This document shows positions 15,890 through 23,914 of a stretch of 33,999 bases of DNA, one piece after another; position 1 is the first letter of the stretch; the number at the start of each line of letters is the position of its first letter. The DNA is taken from contig JAGKSW010000059.1 in the NCBI GenBank assembly GCA_018993265.1, positions 1 through 33,999 on the forward strand, written 5' to 3'. The notes below the pieces were generated by a model. That model was not told the origin of the DNA. It made no database searches and saw nothing but the letters and a program-made list of their open reading frames with translations. A program made the translations under genes and the position numbers. The stretch is from Nostoc sp. TH1S01. GTDB lineage: Bacteria > Cyanobacteriota > Cyanobacteriia > Cyanobacteriales > Nostocaceae.

Positions 15890-17026
15890 TTAACGTTCTT
15901 CGAGCGGGGTATAAGGAACTTCGTGTTTACCGTTATAAACCTGGGTGGGACGGAAAATGCGGTTTTCTGCTAGTTGTTCTTTCCAGTGAGCTAACCAACC
16001 AGCAACACGGGCGATCGCAAATATTGGTGTAAACAAGTCTGTAGGAATGCCCATCTTCCTGTACACCAAACCAGAGTAAAAGTCAACGTTGGGGTAGATG
16101 CCTTTGTGACCAAGTTTTTCTTCGACCACCCGTTCCATTTCTTGGGCAATTTCGTAGTATTTATCCCCACCAAACTTGTCAAACAGTTGTTCGGCAAGCT
16201 CTTGGAGAATGATAGCGCGTGGGTCTTTGACTTTGTAGACGCGATGCCCAAAACCCATCAGTTTCTGCTTGTTTTGTAGGCGTTCCTCAACATAAGGACG
16301 GACGTTTTCGACTGAGCCGATTTCTTCCAACATCTGAATTACTTCTTCGTTGGCTCCACCGTGCAACGGGCCACCCAAGGTGCCTACAGCACTGGCAACT
16401 ACAGCATAAGGGTCAGTCAAGGTAGAGGCTGTTACCCTAGCACTAAAGGTCGAAGCATTCATTGTATGCTCAACGTGCAGAATTAAGCAGATGTCAAAGA
16501 TTTTTGCCGCCAAAGCATCCGGTTCTTTCTCGTTGAGCATGTAGAGAAAATTGGCGGAATAATCTAGGTCATCACGCGGCTTTACAGGGTCATTACCCTT
16601 ACGCATCAATTGGAATGCTGCCACCATTGTGGGGATAGTTGCTATCAAGCGCACAACTGAATCCCGAATGTAAGCAGGGTTATGTAAATCGCGCAGGGAA
16701 TAAAACAAGCCTAAAGCTGCCGCCGAGGCTTGCAGAGCATCCATTGGATGACCGCTTTCAGGGAAGCATTTCATCATGTCCCGAATCCGGTATTTAATCC
16801 GCCTGTGCAGGCGAACTTCTTCCTCAAATGCCTTGAGTTCTTCTTTACTTGGCAATTCACCCCAGATGAGCAGATAAGCAGTTTCGAGAAAGGTACTTTT
16901 GGCTGCTAATTCCTCAATCCGGATGCCACGATATTCTAGTATTCCCTTTTGCCCATCCACGTAGCTGATACTCGATTGGGCTGCGGGAATGCCTTCTAAT
17001 CCAGGCTTGTATTCGCACACCATCAT
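15890..17026 (-). CDS. gltA: Citrate synthase
   Basis: 378-aa enzyme condensing acetyl-CoA and oxaloacetate, the entry to the cyanobacterial TCA route and to 2-oxoglutarate for nitrogen assimilation. Catalytic segments are clear: GPLHGGANEEV (His), KLMGFGHRVYKVKDPRA (His and substrate-binding Arg) and YPNVDFYSGLVYRKMGIP (Asp). The short bacterial form (about 380 aa) is the expected size. Two adjacent ATG codons (17026 and 17023) are possible starts. It is downstream of sixA on the same strand with a 112-bp gap, and upstream of the repeat-rich ndh promoter region. Confidence 0.97.
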   Translation of the reverse strand: MMVCEYKPGLEGIPAAQSSISYVDGQKGILEYRGIRIEELAAKSTFLETAYLLIWGELPSKEELKAFEEEVRLHRRIKYRIRDMMKCFPESGHPMDALQASAAALGLFYSLRDLHNPAYIRDSVVRLIATIPTMVAAFQLMRKGNDPVKPRDDLDYSANFLYMLNEKEPDALAAKIFDICLILHVEHTMNASTFSARVTASTLTDPYAVVASAVGTLGGPLHGGANEEVIQMLEEIGSVENVRPYVEERLQNKQKLMGFGHRVYKVKDPRAIILQELAEQLFDKFGGDKYYEIAQEMERVVEEKLGHKGIYPNVDFYSGLVYRKMGIPTDLFTPIFAIARVAGWLAHWKEQLAENRIFRPTQVYNGKHEVPYTPLEER

Positions 17027-17138
17027 GGCAACACCATTTGCTTTGTGAAATATTCGATCACGCTAACTTACCAGAAATTATTTTCGCCATAACAGTAGTC
17101 GCTATCACAACAATTCTTCGAGAAGAGTTGAAAAACTG

Positions 17139-17633
17139 TTATAGCAAGTACTTGGGTGGTGTCAACCAGAACATTTGACTACGACCCACAACAGCTCCTG
17201 CTTCTGGCAGTTTTACTCCGATCATACCTGCTTTTTTCAAGACTAAGCAGCCTTTGACTTCTCCCCAAAGGAGAATTTCTGCCCAATTACTTAAATCAGG
17301 TTCGTGGCCTACTAAGGCAATTTGGGTATTTTGCGAATAATTTTTCGGTTCTAACCAGTAAACTAACCAACTGGAAAGATGACCACCAGGAGCGAGGTGA
17401 GGCGATTCTTCTAATTGTGAACTGAGTCCGGTGGCGACAAGAATTTCTGCTGTTTGACGAGCGCGGACTAGGGGACTGGTGACTATCAAATTAAATTGCA
17501 AATCTAGCTTGAGAAGACGCTGGGCGACTTTCTCTGTTTTTTGCCGTCCTTCTTTGGTGAGTTCTCGCTCTTCATCTTTAATGCCAGCTTGCCGTTCTTG
17601 GGCGATGCCATGCCGAATCAAATACAGTTCCAC
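17139..17633 (-). CDS. sixA: Phosphohistidine phosphatase SixA
   Basis: 164-aa histidine phosphatase (phosphoglycerate-mutase-like fold). The N-terminal catalytic RHG sits in MELYLIRHGIAQER, and the second catalytic His in VGHEPDLSNWAE. The short length, the LTKEGRQKTEKVAQRL and TSPLVRARQTAEIL segments fit SixA, which removes phosphate from His residues of phosphotransfer proteins; the partner here is unknown. The start is GTG. The gene precedes gltA and may be cotranscribed with it. Confidence 0.93.
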   Translation of the reverse strand: MELYLIRHGIAQERQAGIKDEERELTKEGRQKTEKVAQRLLKLDLQFNLIVTSPLVRARQTAEILVATGLSSQLEESPHLAPGGHLSSWLVYWLEPKNYSQNTQIALVGHEPDLSNWAEILLWGEVKGCLVLKKAGMIGVKLPEAGAVVGRSQMFWLTPPKYLL

Positions 17634-17773
17634 AATAATAGCCCTGAGTGCTGAGTTAGGATTTATGCTTGATGTTACTTAACATATCCTAACTATTCTT
17701 GAATACTACAAGTGCATTTCATCAGCTATCTTGCCACACCTGACAGCGATGAGCGATCGCACTACAAAACTTC

Positions 17774-18988
17774 TCACCATTGACACTGCTCAAATCTCTG
17801 TTTCAAAAACTGTTTGTTGGGACGGCACATTTCATCCTGTGGAACTTGTAGTTCTTTGCCTTCAATTGTGTGATATTGAGTTTTTTGCAAATTAGGGTGA
17901 ATATAAACCTTCAGTGTTTCTGGATCAATAGTAATCAGATTTAAGTCAAATAAGGTATGTAAATCTGCACGTAATAACAAACCATTTGATGGCTCATTAT
18001 TTTCTGTTTCAATATAAGGAATTATATGAGCGGCTTCGAGTGCTGCTTCGGCATCAAAATTGGTAATTGCATATTTACCAGAATAAGCTTCTAGCAGAGA
18101 CTGACGAAATTTCTGTTGCCCTTGTCTTCTAGCGATTGAGACAGTAATTTTTTCACAAGCATCAGCATAACTTTTAAAAGTCAAGAATTTCTCTTTCTCA
18201 AGTTCTTCTCTAGCAATTGTTAGTTCATGAGTACTTAAAGATGGTTTTTTATGCGGTGGAGGTACTGGTGTATCTGGTGGAGTTATTTTCTCTCTCCTGC
18301 TCAAACTTGATTCACAATTCTTGATTTGGTTAATTGCTTTGGTATAGTTTGGAACAATTTTTAAAGCTGAATAATATTCTTCAATTGCAGCTTGATATTC
18401 CTTATTTTTCCTGAGATATTCACCTTGATCAAAAAATATATCAACAAGTCTAAGACCTCGTTTATGCCTTTGTTGTACTAGTGAATGTTCTTCCCATACT
18501 GAATCAAGAACGGAAGCAGCTTTTTCATCAAATCTACAACCGCTTCCTCCAAAATTAAAATTTACTCCTTGAAATGTAGACAATTTCTTTAAATATTTTT
18601 GTTCTAGAGGGCAATTAAAGTCTACCACTGAATCTATTTGAATATAAACAGAAAAACAACCATTATCATATACATCTAGATATGCTTCACTTAAGTCTGA
18701 ATATTTTCTGTCGAAATGCTTTAATTGATCATCTTTTGGTGCTGCAATAACATGACCAGCAGCAATAAATCCATTAGGATAATTGCCAGTATTACCGCTT
18801 GTCTTAAAATATGCTCTATCTCCAACTTTTATAAATTTAGAATTACCACAACTCCAAGATGTTCGATAGTAGTCCTTTGCCTTTATAAATTTTGACTTGA
18901 TTTCTTTTGGTAAGTCTTTATTTGGAATTATTTCTTTTTCAGTATAGTATTCAGCTTCAGGGTTGCACAGAAAAATTATAGTTGCCAT
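17774..18988 (-). CDS. EVE/PUA-like - TPR - HNH endonuclease
   Basis: 404-aa protein with three apparent parts. Residues about 1-175 resemble an EVE/PUA-like reader domain (TSWSCGNSKFIKVGDRAYF, FIAAGHVIAAP, then GGSGCRFDEKAASVLDSVW). Residues about 195-232 look like one tetratricopeptide repeat (GEYLRKNKEYQAAIEEYYSALKIVPNYTKAI). After a Pro-rich linker (PPDTPVPPPHKKP), residues about 285-385 form an HNH_2-type nuclease: RRQGQQKFRQSLLEAY, then ALEAAHIIPY and NGLLLRADLHTLFDLNL, with the His residues and Asn in place. EVE-HNH proteins are known or suspected to cut DNA with modified bases (type IV-like restriction). The gene is AT-rich, lacks HIP1 and has no partner methylase, which suggests lateral gain. 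Cys of the usual C-x-I-T motif is Tyr here (KYAITNF). Confidence 0.8.
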   Translation of the reverse strand: MATIIFLCNPEAEYYTEKEIIPNKDLPKEIKSKFIKAKDYYRTSWSCGNSKFIKVGDRAYFKTSGNTGNYPNGFIAAGHVIAAPKDDQLKHFDRKYSDLSEAYLDVYDNGCFSVYIQIDSVVDFNCPLEQKYLKKLSTFQGVNFNFGGSGCRFDEKAASVLDSVWEEHSLVQQRHKRGLRLVDIFFDQGEYLRKNKEYQAAIEEYYSALKIVPNYTKAINQIKNCESSLSRREKITPPDTPVPPPHKKPSLSTHELTIAREELEKEKFLTFKSYADACEKITVSIARRQGQQKFRQSLLEAYSGKYAITNFDAEAALEAAHIIPYIETENNEPSNGLLLRADLHTLFDLNLITIDPETLKVYIHPNLQKTQYHTIEGKELQVPQDEMCRPNKQFLKQRFEQCQW

Positions 18989-19290
18989 AAGAGATACGAC
19001 TTGCTAATTATGACAATCATAATATTAGCCATCAAATATACTAACTATAAGCCGTATATTCACTATAATTTTCGCTTAACCTCATCTTGCTGCTTGAGTA
19101 ATTGCACAACTCTTTGCGCCTTTGCGTGAGGCTTAAAATTTTTGTTTTCTAACCTTCATACAATAATTATTTATGTATACCTATAATTCCCAAATTTAAA
19201 TTTATATAGTAAATAAACAGCCAAGAAATAAATTTCTGGCTGCCAATTTAAATTTAGTTAAACTTTATCCTTTGCCTTCAATTGCAAGAT
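18989..19290. other. Intergenic, AT-rich, with a dispersed-repeat fragment
   Basis: 302-bp AT-rich gap upstream of the EVE-HNH gene and downstream of the DHH gene (both minus). It contains the uninterrupted repeat fragment at 19111-19130. I see no gene or terminator. Confidence 0.5.
19111..19130 (+). repeat. TTTGCGCCTTTGCG repeat, uninterrupted copy
   Basis: TCTTTGCGCCTTTGCGTGAG. The same sequence occurs at 32313-32430 but is split there by 98 bp, so this copy serves as the empty-site reference. This repeat type is frequent in Nostoc-group genomes. Confidence 0.75.
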
Positions 19291-20577
19291 TTACTCTGAC
19301 TGAATGGGGTTATCTTTCGGATTGACTAACTTCAGTAATTTTTGCTTAATCTGAGCGTCAAAAACTTCCCATTTCATCTTGGCGTAGGCAGGATTTTCGT
19401 TACTACCAGATAAGAAGCCCATTGGAATTTCAAAACCACCTGCACTGGTTCTACCACCACCAAAAAAGCGTCCGGTGCTGTCTTGACCAAAGGCTTCTTT
19501 GATAAATTCGTCAGGGTCGAGGGTGAGTTTGGTGGTTCTCAGGGAACCAATGACGACTTCAAGTTCATCGTCTTCATCGTGGACAATACCGTAAACAACG
19601 GCGGTGTGAACGTTTTCTTCTGTGACTAGGAAATCAGCTGCTTGGGGAATAGCATCGCGGTCGTCGTAGCGCAGATAACCAACACCAGCAATGGAAAAGT
19701 TATTTTGGACGATGCGATTTTTGAGCGATCGCTCAATCACATCCATTACCCGTTTAGAACGGTTCGCCTGGAGAATCGCGTTTAATAGTTGAGCATCATA
19801 AAATCGACTCAGATAAGCAGCCGCCATAAAATCTTCTTCTTGTGCTTGCATCAGTCGATTTGTATCCGATCGCAAGCCGTGCATCAAGGCTGTGGCACAC
19901 TTAACGTGTTGGCTAATGCTGCTGTCTAAAGCTAGTAACCCAGCTTGTAGATATTGAGTAAAAATTGTTGCTGTTGCTCTTACGTAAGGGCGAACATCAA
20001 CAAACTCTGATTTAAGTTCTGCTTGTAAGCTGTGATGGTCAATCACCGCTATTAGGGGTATTCCTGAATGCTGTACGGCGGTTAATAACTGACTGGTGGT
20101 TCCTTGGTTATCAATTAATACAAAACCTTGATAACAGGACAAATCTTTAGATTTGATATTTTGCGGTGTCCAACGCTGTGCTGGTAAATTTGTGAGCTTG
20201 ACTAAGGCGATATTTTCTTGATGGCTCAACGTCCCAGCATAAATAATTTCACACTTAATATCATATTGTTGAGCAATTAGCTGGTAAGCCCACGCACAGG
20301 AAAGCGCATCAGGGTCAGGAAAATCCTGCAAAATAATTAGCTGGCGCTCATGTCTATGCGCTAATAAGGTCTTTTGCAGTTCCTCTGCTTTTTGAAAAGC
20401 TAAGGAATTGTTACGTTGACCAAGATAAACACTCATCCCATCGCTTGTAGATGCTGGTAAGGATGGCCGGTTCAGCGGTAGTTCAACTACTTCTTGGTCT
20501 ACCTCCGCATCTTCTGGATTTGGCTCGGTGGTCAATGAAAAACTCTCTGACTGCTTCAAGGAAGAATTTAGTTGCAT
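19291..20577 (-). CDS. DHH-family phosphoesterase (NrnA-like)
   Basis: 428 aa from ATG 20577; the frame is also open to an ATG at 20655 (454 aa), but that extension is not acidic like the rest and neither start has a clear Shine-Dalgarno. DHH-domain motifs are DFPDPDALSCAWAY (metal-binding Asp residues), VLIDNQ and AVIDHHS (the DHH signature). A DHHA1-like C-terminal domain follows with GRFFGGGRTSAGGFEIP. Such proteins hydrolyse short oligonucleotides, pAp or cyclic dinucleotide products with Mn2+; which one applies here is not decidable. It is the first gene of the minus-strand series that continues to the EVE-HNH gene. Confidence 0.88.
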   Translation of the reverse strand: MQLNSSLKQSESFSLTTEPNPEDAEVDQEVVELPLNRPSLPASTSDGMSVYLGQRNNSLAFQKAEELQKTLLAHRHERQLIILQDFPDPDALSCAWAYQLIAQQYDIKCEIIYAGTLSHQENIALVKLTNLPAQRWTPQNIKSKDLSCYQGFVLIDNQGTTSQLLTAVQHSGIPLIAVIDHHSLQAELKSEFVDVRPYVRATATIFTQYLQAGLLALDSSISQHVKCATALMHGLRSDTNRLMQAQEEDFMAAAYLSRFYDAQLLNAILQANRSKRVMDVIERSLKNRIVQNNFSIAGVGYLRYDDRDAIPQAADFLVTEENVHTAVVYGIVHDEDDELEVVIGSLRTTKLTLDPDEFIKEAFGQDSTGRFFGGGRTSAGGFEIPMGFLSGSNENPAYAKMKWEVFDAQIKQKLLKLVNPKDNPIQSE

Positions 20578-20708
20578 AGAAAACATCTTTGTTAAGTGTG
20601 AGGCTTTATGGATTGAAAAAGTTACAATCAGGGTTTTACTGATTTCGCCACACATCTTGATCTTCGCAAAAATCTAGAATCCTGGGGATACGTATCTTGG
20701 TGTATTTT

Positions 20709-20738
20709 TTGTCAAGATAACTAGGCAAAACTTTATGA
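20709..20738 (+). promoter_or_regulatory. Possible promoter for small RNA
   Basis: TTGTCA (20709-20714) and TTATGA (20733-20738) are separated by 18 bp and could be -35 and -10 boxes of a plus-strand transcript ending at the hairpin at 20821-20845. The match is moderate and untested. Confidence 0.25.
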
Positions 20739-20743
20739 AATTC

Positions 20744-20845
20744 TGCCAAATTACATATAACGGCAGAAAATTAATGTTTCAGGTTTATGATCAAACTTTA
20801 ATTTTTCTCCTAGCTAGACTATTCTCTCCAACGGAGAGAATTTTT
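20744..20845 (+). ncRNA. Candidate small RNA with intrinsic terminator
   Basis: About 100 nt between a possible promoter and a strong terminator, in a gap with no plus-strand protein gene. The terminator is the main support. I recognise no known RNA family. The 5' end is a guess from the promoter boxes. Confidence 0.3.
20821..20845 (+). terminator. Orphan intrinsic terminator, plus strand
   Basis: ATTCTCTCC (20821-20829) and GGAGAGAAT (20833-20841) form a perfect 9-bp stem with a 3-nt loop, followed by TTTT. No plus-strand gene ends nearby, so it either ends a small RNA or is a repeat. Confidence 0.6.
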
Positions 20846-21099
20846 GGTGCAAGTCTAGATTTTTTTAGTTTATGGATATACAATAAAAGACTGTTAAATT
20901 ATTTAGGCAGATGCCAGCACACTACTTGAACAGCTACTGTTGGGTAAGACCCATGAGCAGCTGCAATTCTTTTATAGAATGCCACACTAGTCATAGTAGT
21001 ATGTTAGCACCTAACCTATCATTGCCCCAACTTAGACAAAACCATCACACCGACAACAGGTTGTTGTGGCTGTGACAATTGAGGGTGGAGTTGTTAGTG

Positions 21100-21597
21100 T
21101 CAAAGACCTATCACATATTTTTGCCACTCTTGATGCAGTCCACTCTTAAGATGCTTACTAACCTCAAAATAGAGGCTGCTGTAAGGTTGGCGGGGTAAAT
21201 GACGCAGTAGCATGTGGGCTTCTTGAGGTGTGCGATTGCCTTTTTTCACATTGCAACGGACGCAAGCCGTAACGATGTTTTCCCAGGTATCGCCGCCACC
21301 ACGCGATCGCGGTATGACATGATCTAACGTCAATTCATCCCCTGTATAGCCGCAATATTGACAAGTGTGTCCGTCGCGGTGCAAGAGGTTCCGACGAGTC
21401 AGAGGCATTTCTTTATAGGGAACACGTACATAATGACGTAAGCGGATCACCGTTGGCAATGGAAAACCCGCATAAAGTAATCTGCCATTGTGTTCGACTC
21501 GTTCTGCCTTGCCTTTGATTAACAAAACCGCAGCACGTCGCCAGCTCGTAATATTGAGCGGTTCGTAAGAGGCGTTTAAGACTAAAACCTTCCCCAT
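21100..21597 (-). CDS. HNH endonuclease, conserved cyanobacterial type
   Basis: 165-aa protein. The N-terminal region (VLNASYEPLNITSWRRAAVLLIKGKAE) is characteristic of a stand-alone HNH family widespread in cyanobacteria. The HNH core carries two CxxC pairs that should bind zinc (CQYCG and CVRCN) around LTLDHVIPRSRGGGDTWENIV, which has the catalytic Asp-His and Asn. The cellular role is unknown; wide conservation argues against a selfish intron nuclease, and no intron or intein is seen. It is monocistronic on the minus strand. Confidence 0.92.
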   Translation of the reverse strand: MGKVLVLNASYEPLNITSWRRAAVLLIKGKAERVEHNGRLLYAGFPLPTVIRLRHYVRVPYKEMPLTRRNLLHRDGHTCQYCGYTGDELTLDHVIPRSRGGGDTWENIVTACVRCNVKKGNRTPQEAHMLLRHLPRQPYSSLYFEVSKHLKSGLHQEWQKYVIGL

Positions 21598-21980
21598 TGA
21601 TTAACGCTCAAGGTATTAGTTTTACATATATTAACACGATTCTCTTCTCCTTGGGAGATGAGAATAAATTATACTTCCGGAATAATCGAATAACTGTTGT
21701 AGTTAATAAGAAATTTTTAGACTGAACATTTTAAGAGTGAATCTTTACTGCTCAATTGCGATGAAATATAGCAAGAGATGCCTCGATTCGTTGCTGAATC
21801 TGAGGTAATCAGGAATGCTTGTAAATTTTTATTAACAGCAATTGAGGAGCTTTTGAATATTCAATTCCCTTGAAGAAAAACTTTTCAATTAACACGGAAG
21901 TAGTTTATATGAGTATGAATATCTAAAAAATGGATACATAATGTGGAAGTTTATCGGTGGTGTGATAGGAGAATAAAAAT
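21598..21980. other. Intergenic, HNH gene / alanine racemase
   Basis: 383 bp between divergent genes. Near the HNH start is an imperfect hairpin (21639-21665). AGGAG lies before the alr ATG. Otherwise AT-rich, with no gene seen. Confidence 0.5.
21639..21665. repeat. Inverted repeat upstream of HNH gene
   Basis: ATTCTC-T-TCTCC and GGAGA-T-GAGAAT pair over 11 bp with one T-T mismatch around a TTG loop. The arms resemble those of the hairpin at 20821-20841 on the other side of the HNH gene. It lies 42 bp before the HNH start and could be an operator or 5' leader hairpin. Confidence 0.5.
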
Positions 21981-23168
21981 ATGTTAAGTCGCGATCAAAT
22001 GACTGGTGTTGCATCTAATCAGCAATGCGACACCTATGCGTGGTTTTCCCAGCGTGCTTGGGTAGAAATTGATTTAGAGGCGTTAGCGCACAATGTCCAG
22101 CAACTAAAACAGTTGTTATCATCACGTACTCAGTTGATGGCGGTAGTGAAAGCTGATGCTTATGGACACGGTGCAGTTACAGTTGCTCAAACAGCATTAC
22201 AATCGGGAGCAAGTTGGTTAGGAGTCGCTACCGTTCCAGAGGGAATTCAATTACGAGAAGCAGGGATACAAGCACCCATACTGATTTTAGGGGCAACCCA
22301 GACATCAGAACAAATTCATGCGATCGCCCATTGGAAACTCCAGCCAACTTTATGCAGTCCTAAACAAGCTTTAATTTTTTCCAATATTTTAGAAGCGATT
22401 AACTATGGTTCTCCTGTACCTGTACATATTAAATTAGATACGGGAATGTCTCGGTTAGGCACGAATTGGCAAGCAGCAGCCGAGTTTGTGCAGTTAGTCG
22501 AACGCTTACCGCATTTGACAATTGCGAGTGTTTATTCTCACTTGGCAACCGCTGATAGTCCTGATCCGGCGATTATGGCAGAACAGCATAGCAGATTTAA
22601 AACTGCGATCGCCCAAATTCAAAAAATCGGCATCAAAATTCCTAGCTTGCACTTAGCAAACACAGCCGCTACTCTGGCAGATTCCCAACTGCACTACGAC
22701 ATGGTAAGAGTGGGGTTAGGTGTTTATGGTCTTGCTCCTGCACCACATTTACAACACAAGATTAACTTAAAGCCTGTGTTACAGGTAAAAGCGCGAGTTA
22801 CCCAGGTGAAGACTATCGCCGCTGGGACGGGTGTAAGCTATGGTCATCAATTTGTGGCTGACCGAGAAATGCGTATTGCTGTTGTGGCTATTGGTTATGC
22901 TGATGGTGTGCCGCGTAACCTTTCTAATCAGATGCAAGTGTTGTTGCGTGGTCAGCGAGTACCGCAAATTGGCGCAATTACAATGGATCAGTTAATGATC
23001 GATATCACTAAGGTTCCTGATATTCAAGAAGGTGAAATCGTGACTTTATTAGGCGACCAAGGAAAAGAACAAATTACCGCTGATGATTGGGCTGCACAAT
23101 TAAATACGATTTCTTGGGAAATTCTTTGTGGGTTCAAGCATCGCCTACCGCGTGTGGGAGTTATCTAG
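21981..23168 (+). CDS. alr: Alanine racemase
   Basis: 395-aa PLP enzyme making D-alanine for peptidoglycan. The N-terminal motif AVVKADAYGHGA carries the PLP-binding Lys. KLDTGMSRLG, HLANTAATL, VRVGLGVYGL and AIGYADGVPRNLSN follow. The second catalytic residue (Tyr) lies in GTGVSYGHQF. The start ATG 21981 has AGGAG about 9 nt upstream. It is a single gene followed by tRNA-Leu. Confidence 0.96.
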   Translation: MLSRDQMTGVASNQQCDTYAWFSQRAWVEIDLEALAHNVQQLKQLLSSRTQLMAVVKADAYGHGAVTVAQTALQSGASWLGVATVPEGIQLREAGIQAPILILGATQTSEQIHAIAHWKLQPTLCSPKQALIFSNILEAINYGSPVPVHIKLDTGMSRLGTNWQAAAEFVQLVERLPHLTIASVYSHLATADSPDPAIMAEQHSRFKTAIAQIQKIGIKIPSLHLANTAATLADSQLHYDMVRVGLGVYGLAPAPHLQHKINLKPVLQVKARVTQVKTIAAGTGVSYGHQFVADREMRIAVVAIGYADGVPRNLSNQMQVLLRGQRVPQIGAITMDQLMIDITKVPDIQEGEIVTLLGDQGKEQITADDWAAQLNTISWEILCGFKHRLPRVGVI

Positions 23169-23265
23169 TAGCCTTGGCAAGGTATAAGCCAGAGTATGAG
23201 GGTGAAGCAGACATGATTAATTATTTAAACTTCATCCTTTTAATGTTTCTCTTCCTGGAACGATA

Positions 23266-23274
23266 TGCTATACT
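23266..23274 (+). promoter_or_regulatory. Extended -10 promoter of tRNA-Leu
   Basis: TGCTATACT is an extended -10 element (TGn-TATACT) ending 16 bp before the tRNA 5' end, leaving room for a leader of about 10 nt. The -35 region is poor, as is allowed with an extended -10. Confidence 0.55.
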
Positions 23275-23290
23275 AGGATAGTTGACTGAT

Positions 23291-23372
23291 GCGGATGTGG
23301 CGGAATTGGCAGACGCGCTAGATTTAGGTTCTAGTTCCGAGAGGAGTGAAGGTTCAAGTCCTTTCATCCGCA
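23291..23372 (+). tRNA. tRNA-Leu (anticodon UAG)
   Basis: 82-nt class II tRNA. The acceptor arms GCGGATG (23291-23297) and CATCCGC (23365-23371) pair perfectly, with discriminator A at 23372 as expected for tRNA-Leu. The anticodon stem CTAGA/TCTAG encloses TTTAGGT with anticodon TAG at 23325-23327. A long variable arm and the T-arm GGTTCAAGTCC follow. CCA is not encoded. It reads CUN codons, and no intron is present. Confidence 0.97.
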
Positions 23373-23914
23373 CTTACAAAAAAGTGGTATGAATTCAAGT
23401 GTACAGTGACTAATTATTTGTCATCGGTGACAGACTGTTGTTTTTGTTGTGAAAAGATAATTGTCTTTGTGACAAATGAGCGTCGATTAAATAGTGATGA
23501 CAAATTAAATATTACCAAGATAACATGCTTTGCGATTATTATACAAAGCAATTAAAACAAGCAGATGAAAGGACTTGCTTTCAACCCCCCTAAGCGTAAG
23601 TCCTAACTTACTGTTTTCAACTTTAACTACACCAGGACTTAGGCACCAAAATTGTTTATGGGGATTGGGTGTAGGGATGAAACGGTATGGGGTGTAAGGG
23701 CTTCGCCGTGAGCGTCAGCCGAACGGTGTAGGTGTTCAAAACCCTTACACCCATTTTTAACAGACAATCTTTGTGCGTAAGTCCTTGACTTTTTGAATTT
23801 TGTGAATTGGTATAAGAAAAAATTTATCTGTTGAAAAGTTGATAATCTGATTCATGTAAGAGGTTAATTCTTGGCAAAGATTGATTTTTTCCTGCCAGCT
23901 TAGGTTTGTGTAAT
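23373..23914. other. Intergenic, tRNA-Leu / ethylene-receptor kinase
   Basis: 542 bp with no credible gene. The middle is a MITE-like block (23594-23785). Between 23400 and 23480 there are several TGTCA/GTGACA motifs without clear order. The last 120 bp should contain the kinase promoter; no clear boxes are seen. Confidence 0.5.
23634..23785. mobile_element. MITE-like element with 21-bp TIRs
   Basis: 152-bp element. The left arm begins AGGACTTAGGCACC (23634-23654), and the right arm (23765-23785) is its inverse at 18 of 21 positions. A GCTTCGCCGTGAGCGTCAGC segment of the kind dispersed in Nostoc genomes lies inside. A further copy of the end motif, GCGTAAGTCCT, lies at 23594-23604 in right-end orientation, so two elements may overlap. 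No transposase is present. Confidence 0.7.

Larger units (their letters stand above)
20578..21099. other. Intergenic with terminator-like hairpin
   Basis: About 520 bp between the DHH gene start and the end of the HNH gene. The 64-codon plus frame at 20735-20929 runs through a terminator-like hairpin and resembles nothing I know, so I leave it out. The region could encode a small RNA (20744-20845). The rest (20850-21099) shows nothing clear. Confidence 0.45.

Noticed and set aside
20735-20929. 64-codon plus-strand frame
   Set aside because: No recognisable motif or Shine-Dalgarno, and a strong terminator-like hairpin lies within it. A small RNA is a better explanation, though unproven.
23087-23281. 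64-codon frame overlapping the end of alr and the tRNA promoter
   Set aside because: It lies largely in another frame of alr and in promoter DNA, and there is no supporting signal.
23346-23555. 69-codon frame beginning inside tRNA-Leu
   Set aside because: It starts in the tRNA gene and the product has no family likeness.
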